Of a stretch of DNA of 64,000 bases, positions 47,601 through 58,994 are shown piece by piece. The position numbers were made by a program, and so were the translations under genes. The stretch is taken from contig CM055611.1 in the NCBI GenBank assembly GCA_029379385.1, positions 21,150,062-21,214,061 of the forward strand. Direction: 5' to 3'. Source of the DNA: Quillaja saponaria (Eukaryota; Streptophyta; Magnoliopsida; Fabales; Quillajaceae). The notes beneath the pieces were generated by a model, which made no database searches, was not told the DNA's origin, and was given only the letters and a program-made list of their open reading frames with translations. Within the stretch, counting starts at the first letter, position 1; each line of letters begins with the position of its first letter.

Positions 47601-50544
47601 TCTACAGCCCATAGTATCAATCGACAGGTTCATATTCCGATGAATTTAGCTTCAGGTCACCTACCACCTCCATTTCCACCTTCCATTCTCTCATCTATGG
47701 GATACGGCCAGAGAAATCTGGGTAACGTTCCCTTAATCAATACTCCTTGGGGAGCAAATATGCAATTTCCTCATGGTTTGGTTCATTCGCCGTTAAACCA
47801 TTATTTCCCTGGCATAAGATTGACCTCAAGTCATGAAGATTCAATTGAAGCGGGGAATGAGAATTTCAGTTCTGTTGAAATGAACCTGTGGGAGTCGGAT
47901 AATGACTTCTGGCATGAGCAGGACAGGGCTTCCGTTAATGGGATTGAAATCAATAATGGAAGTTTTGAAATGGTTCAGTCAGATGATAAGCAACAGTCAA
48001 CTTCAGGTGGTTATAACTATACCCCACCATCTTGCATAGGCGGCTCTAGTAATTCTATAAGATTTCAGCAGAAGTTTACTAAAGAAAACAGAGGATCAGT
48101 TAGGGAGGAGCACATTGATACTTCTCAGTATCAGGATAGTAGAGGAAATGAGGCTCATTTTGACGATAGAACAATAAATTCTAGGTCTTTGCCCAGTACA
48201 GCTGCAAGCTCCATGAGAAGTAAAACCTCTTCCGAAAGTTCTTGGGAAGGATCATTGGCGAAAGTCACAAAACCAACAAGGGATAGACGGGGTAGGAAGA
48301 ATTCCCCTTCAGTGTCATCTACTGTTTATGGGAAAGGTAAGATTGTGTCTTACCATCCACCTCCCCAAGCAGATGAAAACAATACAGAGTGGACAGCGCT
48401 GTCAACAGTGGCATCTGGTATGGCAGAAAGGATCACTGCTCCTCAGTCTGTTACTTCCCTACATGTTCCGAAGAATGAAGTACCTGGGTTTGAGCCAGTT
48501 CAAGCCTAGTGGATCAGATTCACTGACACCCATGGCTCCAGTGCTTTTAGGTCCTGGCTCTCGACAAAGAACTCTTGATAATCCTGGGATGGTCCCATTT
48601 GCATTTTATCCTACAGGCCCACCCGTACCATTTGTTACAATGCTCCCAGTTTACAATTTCCCATCTGAGACTGTAGCTTCTGACACATCAAGGAGCCATT
48701 TTCATGGGGAAGAGGATAACAGTGATTCTGGCCACAATTTAGATTCTTCTGAGGGTCTCTACCAGTCTGAGGTGTCCAGCCCTTCAAATTTTATACGAAG
48801 GGCAGCTGCTGAGCCATCTGAACACAAGTCTGATATTCTTAACGGTGACTTTGCTAGCCATTGGCAAAATTTGCAGTATGGGCGTTTCTGCCAAAATTCT
48901 CGGCATCCTGCTCCTCAGATCTATCCTTCACCTGCTATGGTCCCTCCTGTTTATTTACAGGGTCGTTTTCTTTGGGATAGTCCTGGAAGACCTCCTTCAG
49001 CTAACATGAATCTTTACTCTCAGCTTATGAGCACTGGGCCACGTCTTGTTCCTGTTGCTTCTCTCCAGTCTAATAGACCTGCTAGTGTTTACCAACGTTT
49101 TGCAGATGAGATACCACGATATCGAAGTGGGACTGGAACCTACCTGCCAAATCCTGTAAGTTTTTTCAAAACCTAAAGCTTTGTTTTGCAGTTGTATTAG
49201 ATTTTATCTACTATTTTATATGTCGATCATTCATAACTCTGTTTTCTGGATTGTTGATAAAGTTACTAGTTAGTTCCATTAGAGTGTCCAAAACATGCTT
49301 CCATATTTGATATGCTTGTATATTACTTAGTCAAGATCTATGATCAGTTCAATATTGATATTCCTGCTATATCTTTTAGAATTTTTCACCTCTTAGTTTT
49401 ATTTGCTTCAGAAGGTCCCCCTTCGTGACCGGCATTCTACAAGTACCAGAAAGGGAAATTACAACTATGACAGAAATGAACACCAGGGTGACAGAGAAGG
49501 GAATTGGAATATGAATACAAAATTGCGAGCTTCTGGACGTAGCCATAGCCGTAGCCAGGCTGAGAAGCCAAACTCGAGGCCAGAGCGGTTGGCAACAAGC
49601 GAGAGTGGAACCGACAGGCCATGGGGCTCCCATAGAAATGAGTCCTTCCTTTCATACCAGACTCAAAATGGTCCAGTCCTCTCAAATTCCTCGCGGAGTG
49701 GCTATCCAAATGTAGCATATGGCATGTATCCAATGGCAGCAATGAATCCTAGTGGGGTCTCATCGAATGGACCTACCATTCCATCTGTTGTAATGTTGTA
49801 TCCTTATGATCATAATACTGGATATCGTTCACCTGCAGAGCAGCTTGAGTTTGGGTCTCTAGGACCAATGGGTTTCTCTGGTGTGGAACTACCACAGCAG
49901 AATGAGGGAAGCCACTTGAGTGGAGCATTTGAGGAACAAAGGTTTCATGGTGGCTCTGCTCAACAGTCCTCACCTGATCAGCCTTCTTCTCCCCATGTCC
50001 CTAGGTACTCTTTTTTCCTCTGTGGTAACTACCATACTACAAGAATCATGAACACACATGCTGAGTATAAACAGGATGGTGTCCCATGGATCCAATATCC
50101 TCTCCCCCCCCCACCCCCAACCAACCCTAGGGGCGGATCATGTTCTTCATCCTCTTTGTTGGTTCTTTTCGTCAGTTTGTTGACTCACACACAATGGCTT
50201 TTGTCACTGGACTTCTACTTTTTGTTTTCTGATAATATAACAACTTTCTGTCATAGTTCTGCCATGTAGAGTATACACAAGTATCTATGCCTTATGTTTC
50301 TTTCATATACTTTTTTTTGTACTTGGATTGTCTTATGATGCTGTCAACTTTATCATTCTTAACAGGGGGCTGTAATTATTTTGCAAGATCAGTAGGCAGG
50401 AGGAATTAACTCTTTAAAGATGAGGATTTGTTGCCTCTTATATTCCTGGACCAGGGAGGTGACAAGAATGAGAATAACCACAATGAGAAACCCACCCATT
50501 TGGGGCCATTCCTGTTCTCACCCCAATCAAAGGAAGGGAGATGA
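41641..50544 (+). CDS. nucleotidyltransferase, PAP/OAS1-like superfamily, with apparent frameshifts
   Basis: Exons at 41641-41875, 42608-42796, 45226-45318, 45425-45607, 45687-45789, 45898-46083, 46699-49155, 49412-50004 and a doubtful last exon near 50366-50544. The start MGEHEGWAQPPSGQLPNGLL fits the family. The catalytic core has VFTFGSVPLKTYLPDGDIDL (Asp at about 95 and 97) and VVDISFNQ (third Asp at about 155), then the substrate-binding helices LIKAWCYYESRILGAHHGLI. A long Ser/Asn-rich tail has TGPPVPFVTMLPVYNFPSET. It resembles At3g61690, whose product is uncharacterised in detail. Exon 1 has an extra A at about 41753 (ERWIK shifts before AEERTTEL). Exon 7 has an extra T at about 48507 before SGSDSLTP. 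The final KDED motif follows an in-frame TAA. Predicted length is about 1350 residues if repaired; it may be assembly error or decay. Confidence 0.82.
43685..43990 (-). repeat. possible LINE fragment inside a nucleotidyltransferase intron
   Basis: The minus-strand open frame 43969-43694 ends with NRKKSKLDRELKKLQSSSNY, resembling the ...RELKKLxSSINY block found upstream of the endonuclease domain in plant L1-type elements. No endonuclease or reverse transcriptase was seen around it. Its antisense intronic position also fits a transposon remnant. The call is weak and rests on one short motif. Confidence 0.35.
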
Positions 50545-51443
50545 TCTCTTGGTCTCTATTAAGGACTGCAGTTCTTACTGGCAGGCACTGTACAATAATA
50601 CCAAGTGATGAACCTTCGATTCTTTTCATTTCACAAAGATCTGTCTTCAAGGATGTTGGCGGCACTAAAGGGCATACAGGACTCCCGACTAGACACATTG
50701 TAACTCCACTAAAGTAGAAACTTGTTTAGGCTAAGGTTTTAGAAATTTACCTTACAGATTTGTCAGGTTCTTCACAGTGCAGTAGGGTCTCTACTTAGAT
50801 CCCTTGTCAAAATATTTCAAGGTGTTTACAGTGTAGCAATAACATTACCAAAGATAGTTAGATACTTAGATGTCAAACGATCAGTCTCTCTCTCCATTGT
50901 AACACACCCCCACCCACCTATTAGAAAAAAAAGAAGAGAAGACGAATCTAGTAATTGACAATCAGATTTTCAATTATGTGATCTTGACGTGTATTGCAAA
51001 TTAGAATCTTTTATTTTGTAACAATTCAGCTCAAGCAAGAGAATGACATCCTTCTACAATTCTGTACGAGGTTGACAATTCTTTGATTTACATGACAATT
51101 AATTTCTTTAATGTAAAGTTACAAGCATCAAGAGCTTCTTGTACGACTTTCTATAAATATCAGATAGGTTACAATTGTAAGAAAATCTTTTGGATCCACT
51201 TGGGAGATGGTTATCTAAACTTTGCCCTAGCATGTAAAAGATGGATTGAATCTGTACTCAACAGAGATCTGTATTTGAATACAGTAATATTATCTATCAC
51301 AGTGAATGGATTTTGAAAAGTATGCTATGAATAGTCTTCATCTCTGTGATAAACAAAGGTCTCCGACATCTTGACGCAGCTATTTCCTGTTAGTGTGAAA
51401 ACAAATGAGATTGATGACTGGGAAACTTTTTTGGCCAGATAAT
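50545..51443. other. 3' intergenic between convergent nucleotidyltransferase and helicase
   Basis: About 0.9 kb between convergent 3' ends, presumably both 3' UTRs. The open frame 51083-51316 has no family resemblance. Nothing else is supported. Confidence 0.5.
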
Positions 51444-54400
51444 CTATTTCGAACGCAGACCAGGTATATTCTTGAGCCCCATCTTCCCAAGGACAAGCTT
51501 AGGAATAGCTGGAGGATTGTCGAGTCCCATACTTCGGCTGAACTCATTTGCAAGCTCCACAAGCCTATACTTATCACGCCCCACTTTCTTGTTGGAATTG
51601 TAGTAACCAAGCCAGGATTGGTATGCTGCTTCTTTGTTCTTATTCTCCACATGGGACAGTGCCCTTTCAACCTGTTCAAGACATGGTGATGTACGTCAAA
51701 AATATACACGCAGAATGTGTTACCATTTCTAAGAAAGTGAAAATCCAAGCAATACCTTTTTCTTTGTGTCAGGATCGACTGAAGGCATGGAAGCTTTTGA
51801 TAATGGCAAATCTTTAATAGCGGATAAGAAAAAATCCTCCCAGGGGGCCAATAACAAAATGCCGTGCCCTTCTTTACCTTTCCGGCCTGTTCTACCAAGC
51901 CGGTGTATATACTGTTCTCTATCAGCTGGCAGACCTAGCTGTTCAGGCCCAAAAATGAATGAAGAGGAAAGGGGTCAATATAAAAAATGTATCTATGGAA
52001 TTATATTGAGTAAAATTGTGATCAAGATCCTTCTGAACCCAGCCTAGAATTTCTTAATTTCATACTCCTTAATAACTTCTGAGATTCAACTTTCACAAAA
52101 TTCCTCAATGGATAAATCACTCCATCAGTTAATCATGCAGATCAAATTTCACTAGAGTTTAAGAACCAGCTGATCTACAGATTGCTTCAAATTACATATA
52201 TGTAAAAGTATAAATACAGATCCAATGGCACATGATATATATTATTATCCTTAATTGGAAACTTAAGCAGTGATTTTAGTCTGACAAGTTCAAGGATTCG
52301 ATTGGTGATCGATACTTGTCCAACTTTGGGGTTTCATGAAACTGGAAAGGCAGAGGAATGGATTGATGCAAAACTAGTTTTACACTAAGTGTCAGAGGGT
52401 TCTTACAACCTTATAAAAAAAAAAAAAATTCTAGGACTCCTACAAGCCAGGCCAATTGCCAACAATTTTTTGTTTGCCATGACTTTTTTCATTGAAATAC
52501 TACAAGCTTTAAAGAGTTAAATCTTGTACACATAAGTGAAAATTGCCATTTTGCTAAACAGGGGTCGCAAAAGATTCAATAGTAGCTGAAAATAGACATT
52601 ACTACTGATTTTTCATACCATTTCCTCTACTTACCAGATTTAAAAGATATTCTACCTCATCCCCTCCTGGAAAAAAAAGGAAAAAGAAAAGAAAAGATAT
52701 CCTTGTGGTCCAGCAGGGGGACCAGGGGGCATGGCAATCTGTTTGGACTCTACATTGTCATTACCTGTATGACAAGGGTAACGTCTGGATAATCAACTCC
52801 ACGTGCAGAAACATCAGAAGTCACCAGGATAAGACCCTTTGACTTCCGAAATTCATCGGAGACCCTGGTTCTGTAACTCTGAGGCTTTCTAGAATGGATC
52901 TCTCTGACGTTCAAGTTCAACTCACCAAGAAGGTCAGCAACAAGTCGTGTGACCATAGCAGTTGTGCAGAAAACAAGAACCTACACAGACCAAATGCTAG
53001 ATTACAAATTCAATATATATTTGTTGTCAGTCATATTTTGTGTGTTCGTTGTAAAATAGTAAAGAGTGCAGGCTGAGATCAGAATGCATACCTTGTAGTC
53101 AACATCATCTTTAATATGCTCTTTCAGAAGAACATAGAGTAGAGAGAAATGCTTGTCCAATTGAGCAACTAAATGTGTCTGTCTAACCTGAAAAGATCCT
53201 TATAACACGTTTTGAGACAAAAGCAAACATTATATTTCAGAACCATATTACAAAGTCAGTCAAATGGTTTACCTGAGCATGTGTTTCTTCATCACCCTCT
53301 TGGACAGTATTGATAAATTCATGGTCTCTTTTCAAAGCAATATGACAAATTTGACGGACCTTCATGCCACAAAACATCTCAGAATATATGTTGTGCACAT
53401 AAATCAAACTACATCACCACATACCTAAAAGAAAAAGCAAACCTCTTCATGGAACAGTGGCTGAAAACAAAAGCGTCTGTCGTTGTTTTGGAGTAGCAGC
53501 AATTATCCTCTCAATATCTTTGCGAAACCCCATGTCTAATAAGTGATCTGCTTCATCGAGGACAAGGACTTTCACACCCATCAGCCTAGTTGCAAAACCC
53601 GCAGTATTCTCAATATGGTCTTTGAGCCTTCCAGGTGTAGCGACAAGAATCTGTATTTTGTGTATGTGTGTAAATAAGAATAAAATATTCCCAAGAAAAT
53701 ATTCTGAAATTGATGACTTGTATTTGCAGGCAATAACAACATATTCAACTCAAACCACACTAAATAACTAGGAAGCAGGTAGTCTTAAGGGTAAAGAATG
53801 GTTGAAGGGGCCAACTGTTGCATGCAGCTATGGAAAGTGTGCTTTAAAAAGTGCCAACTTTTATCTCTCAGAAGGTGCCTTTTTAACTGTAGTATCATGC
53901 AAAAATCTCCTTTTTGTCCTTGGCATTTTAGCAAATTACCACCTTTTCGACTCGTGGTTTGGCTGTAATAATGTCAAAAATATCTTTGTTTTTATTGACA
54001 ATTTTTCCAATATCCAAAAACTGATTACATATAACTGAAAAAATTTGTATAAAGTGAAATATCTATGCCTAATGGATCCCAACTCCAGAAGTATATGGAA
54101 AATAATACCGAATCTGCTTATCTAATATATTCCATTCATTCCATTCCCATTGAGACATGAAATTTCAGCAACAATGATAAGAAAATTCACCTGGCAAGGG
54201 TTTGCTTGCATTCGTTTCTGTTCTAAAGCAAGTCTTGTTCCTCCTATCACAACTTGAACACCGATAGAAGGATGATATTTCAACAGTGTATTAGCCTCTG
54301 CAGCTGCTTGACTTGCAAGCTCTCGAGTTGGGCATATGACAAGCACAAGAATTGGGGGTCGCTTTTGATCCCGATCAGTTGGAGGTGATTTTGTAACAAC

Positions 54401-57400
54401 TTCAATTGATGGAAGCTGAATAAAAGTACACCAAAACTAAGTACAGTTGAAACTGTCATGCCACAATTAACTTGGATGCGGTAAATCATTTACCAATAAG
54501 AAAGCAACCGACACAGAAGCTAAATCTATAAACAGAAAGGCTCAGTCAGAATTTAACAGCCCTTTAAGAGTATAACTCCTAACAAAGGATTCTCTTCAAC
54601 AGACCCCAGTGGGGGCAAGCACAACAGACAAATAGACACACTAGCCCAGCAGCAAAGGACAGAGACTCAATATAAGCACCTATGGCAAAGGCAACACCAG
54701 AACCATATGGACTAGCAAGTGAATTTCAGAAACAATTAAAATGGGCTTCAAAACTCAAAAGCATATTAGAGAATCCAACTCAAAAGCTTACGCTATTTAG
54801 TGGAGAGATCCAACTAAAATGCTTAAGCTATTAGGAAACTGGCCCAACCAGTATCTCAAGCTCAGTAAGAACCCCTCGTGCGAGCTTGCACTTGGACAAA
54901 AAAAACACGACAGAAACTAAAAAATTTACAAAGGTGGGTTACCTTTAAACAACTATCCATTGACAACATTCAAGTTAAGAATTGTCCCAAAAACACAACT
55001 AGTTAGGGAATTCATCAAATTATCTAAATCAAGTTTAACAAACTAACAAGCCTCACACATCAAAATAACCAATCCATGAAACAACCAAGGCGTACACTTA
55101 TACTTTTCTAATATCAACTCCTCAAGAAAAAGCAGGAAGAATTAACAAATTGCAGGTTCAGCACTCCTTTGCTATTATATATCCCCTCAAACTTCCCCCC
55201 TCACCCAAAAAAAAAAACATTGCTCTGTATAGAAGAAAAATTGAAGATAAGTCAATTACCCTTGTACTGAAAAGAAAAAAAAAAAAAAAAAGCTTACTAA
55301 CCACGAATCAGTAATGCACTCAGGAAGATACTAGATAAATATGCCTTACCAAAAAAGCAACAGTTTTTCCAGTGCCTGTTTTAGCCTTTGCAAGAACATC
55401 TTTACCTATAAATTACGATTACAAAATTACTCTCAGCAGTCAAAATTGGAGATGGACAAAAAAGTATACTTTAACATCAAGTTAATTTTTTACTTAAAAG
55501 CAAAATGCACCTCCTCCACCCTGGGAGCACCTTAAATAAAGGGGAAATATTGAATGAAAACATATTTTGACAAGAAAAAACAAACAAGTATCTGTTTCCA
55601 ACTTTGGACAGCTTCCTGGAGGGTCAGTAAAAGAGACAAACCTTTGAGTATCACTGCAAGAGTTGCCTCCTGGACCACCGTCATTTTCTCATATCCAACA
55701 TCCTTTATTCCTTTCAATGTCAAGGGAGAGACTGAACATTGATCAAATCTGTGGAATTCCGCAACAGTCAGACATATTTAAAACTAATGATAAAGAAATA
55801 TAGAAAAAGAAAAAAAAAGAATTAGGGCAAAGGACCAGAATATTGGAGTTTCAGATATTATTAGTTAATAGTAATTCAATTATATGAACAAGACTCACAA
55901 CTTCTCTGATCCCTATGGCTGTATAATACAAGACACTGGGGATTCCGGTACATGACCCATTAGGAACCATGCACAACAATCCCATGCCACAATCCAAATT
56001 TACACAATGCACAGCATGAAAAAACAATACTACAAGCTCCATTATTTCCTGAAATGATGGGATATCCATGCAAGAATAGCATCAATTTCAAGCCCAGGAA
56101 ATGTGTGTTTGATCATTGGACTGCCTATAGATATATTGTTCACACCCAGGGGATGTTAAAGCATGGTTATTAGTTATCTTTTCTTTCTGTTGACCAAATA
56201 TAGCATCATGAAACCAATAACACAAATAACCTCATTTTCAATCTCAAGTAATCATTTAAATAAAGGTAATAACACTTAAAACACATTTGTATGGTTATTC
56301 TTTCATTCAGGTTGGACTACAGCGTCAAAACCACACATTAACATTTTCTGCACATAGTCCCTCTCACTCCCCTCATATGTCCAACAAAACCCTCACCTTG
56401 TTGTTTCCTTTTTTTTTACTTTTGTAACTTTCCAACATATAGCATTTATTCTACTTATTGAAGGAAAAGAGAGAAGGAGAGCACAGACCTTCAATTTTGA
56501 ATTTTATTACTCTCTACTCATGCAATAATATTTTAGCAATGTATCCACAACAAGCACAGGAACAACTAACAAGATAAAAGAAAGTCGAATCTGATAGAAA
56601 CTGCTATGAAGTTAAAATTTGAGAAAAACAATAAAGAACCCAATATAAAATTTCCCACTTTTTTTATATACAAGACTCGTACCTGGTCTCACTTAAATAA
56701 GAATCAGATTTCCCAGGTGAGCTTTTTGGTGCAACTGTCTCGTCAAATTTATTTTCTTGTACAAACAAGGAAGTTCTAGTCTTCTTTAACAAATCATCAC
56801 CATCATCTTCATCACTATGACTGTCACTATCTTCTTCACTGAGCAAATCTCCAATACCACCCATGAACTTTTCTCCACCTTCATCTTCATCAACATCATC
56901 GTCACTAATGAAATTCGACCTTCTTCTTAGATTCCATCTCACCCTTCCTCAAGCTCTCACCGCTTCTCATCCCCAATAGAGACTTTGCATACCCTCCTTT
57001 CGAACCCCTATTCGTTCTCTGAGAGTGAGAGTCATCATCTTTCTTCACCTTGTCATCATCTGATTCATAATTGAATCCCCTACTCGACCGTGAATTCCTT
57101 GAAAATGTCTCATTTGGGGGACGAGTTCTTCGCCTGTCTGACTCACCAAACTTCTCTCCCTCTCTCTCCCTCCTCTTATCCATCGAAAAGGTTCCTCTAG
57201 CCCTCCCTGAGCTCCCTCTATTAGGACCCATTTCTCCATCTGAGTCATCCTCGTCGCCAGTGAGTCGATTACAGAAAGAGTCAGACCTCAACCCACTGAC
57301 CCAGTCACTCAACTCTTCCTCATCGTCAATCAAACTCTTCGAAGCCCGAACTCCCCCTGTATCCCGGCTCCCCCTGCTGAACTCGGACCTCGAGCCGGTC

Positions 57401-57624
57401 TTGGGTCGAAACGGCCGAGTCGATAATGTCCGTACACCGAGTTGTTGTCTGTGTAAAGCATTAGACACAGACCCAGAGTACTTTATCCTGAAGGGGAAAA
57501 TCCGAGAGAAAATGGGCACTGCCCGGGAAGATTGAATGGACGGGCCAAGCTTCATGGAAGCGAAACGAGTGGCTGGAGAAGAAGTGTTGAGGAGACAGAG
57601 CTGTGAGAAGAACTTTACCGGCAT
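51444..57624 (-). CDS. DEAD-box RNA helicase (RH26/RH31-like), two apparent frameshifts
   Basis: Ten exons on the minus strand: 57624-56683, 55748-55642, 55405-55350, 54415-54191, 53650-53443, 53359-53273, 53187-53092, 52980-52765, 51938-51756 and 51671-51444. Repaired length is about 781 residues. All helicase motifs are present: Q motif ([15 protein letters not shown]), motif I AKTGTGKT (about 357-364), Ia PTRELA (397), DEAD (475-478), SAT (506-508), [19 protein letters not shown] and [10 protein letters not shown] (657-664). The tail [20 protein letters not shown] is typical of this plant group. The Arg/Ser-rich N-terminus with few acids at the start could target mitochondria or plastid. 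Exon 1 (942 nt, 941 expected) has an extra G near 56919 after ESKKK. Exon 5 (208 nt, 207 expected) has an extra base at about 53449, turning SATVPEEV into SATVP-stop. Confidence 0.88.
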
Positions 57625-58994
57625 TACCTACAATTACCGGAATCCGGTTACGGCTTGTAAGTGACGGTGAGGCTCAGGAAGTAGAAGGAAATTGCGTAAT
57701 GACGTAGCTTCTTCAGCCGGAGGGTTTTAGTGGATAAAATGCGAGGAGCAGAACGTATATAGGGTTTAAGAGGTTTTGGTTGAATTATGAAATTTTTGTT
57801 TGTTTTTTTTGTCCCTGCTCTTAAAATAGTTTTAATCTAAAAAATGTATACTTTTTTTTTTATACTAAGCTTAATTACTATTTTAATCTCTCAATCTCTA
57901 TTTTTAATTTAGTCCCAATAAATCTTTTTGATCAATTTCATCATGTCATATTTACAATTTTTCAATCAAGTTATATTATATTATTATCATATTATACATA
58001 AATAAAATAATTTTATATAATTTAATAATAAATTAGATAAAAATAATTTATATATGTTATTATCTTTATGTAAAATATGGTTATTTCATTAATACTTAAC
58101 ATATAAACATAATAAAAAATTTGAAAGGATAAAACTAATAAAAAAATTCTTAAAAGGATCAAACCGAAAATTGATATAATTATGAAGAATCAAAACAATA
58201 GATGATCTTTTTATATTTTAGTCATCAATATGTCTAATCAATTTATAGGTATCTTTCCTGACCAATCATTAAAAAGATTTTATTCCCATAAACTCTAAAG
58301 AAATTCAAAATTAGCTATCTATGTTAGTTTATATGTAACTCAATTAATCATTTTTCTGATCTGATTATTCACGTAAAGACTAAAATATTTATAAAGATTT
58401 TATTTTTACAACCTCTCAAACAGATTTGACCTTAGAAGTCAATGAAACATTCTATTATATTTTTCTTTTTAGTTCTAGATTTATGTTTTGGAGATATGGA
58501 TTCCATTTGTGTTTATTTCTACTATCAACAAACATAGGAACAATAAAAGATTCCTTGTGTTTCATACTGATTTTTATTTATTAGTTGCTATTTACAAGAG
58601 AAAAGAATGTAATCATAAAAGAAGAATGGCCTTTTTCACCAACAACCTACAATGGATTTTACATATCCATGGACTCAAAACAGTTTTATATAACGTTAAA
58701 TTATAGGCTAAGTTACCACAAAAAAACTTTGTAACTTAGCACGGGAAATAATCCTTACAATCCCTTACAAGATAACCTCTTAAGCCTCTCAACTGTATAA
58801 ACAAAGATGGATAAACCTTTCTAAAACCTAACCAATTCACCTCCTATGTGCCTTGTATCCTGCTAGCTAGTTCATCCTATCAACTCTGATTTTGTCTTGT
58901 TTATGCAATGACCAGGCTAATTTACCTCAACCAAAACTAAAGCAAATTCAACCAATCTATCCAACTACACCTATAACTTAAATTGGTCGTATAA
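57625..58994. other. helicase promoter and trehalose-phosphatase 3' flank
   Basis: The first 150 bases are GC-richer leader/promoter of the helicase. The rest is AT-rich. The stretch from about 57810 to 57980 (GTCCCTGCTC, TTTAATTTAGTCCC) has the look of a small DNA-transposon remnant, and similar wording (TTACACTTTTGGTC) occurs at 1650-1740; neither has proven ends. The open frame 58488-58706 is unconvincing. Confidence 0.4.

Noticed and set aside
51380..51898. 172-codon minus-strand frame
   Set aside because: Off-frame reading across the last two helicase exons and the intron between them.
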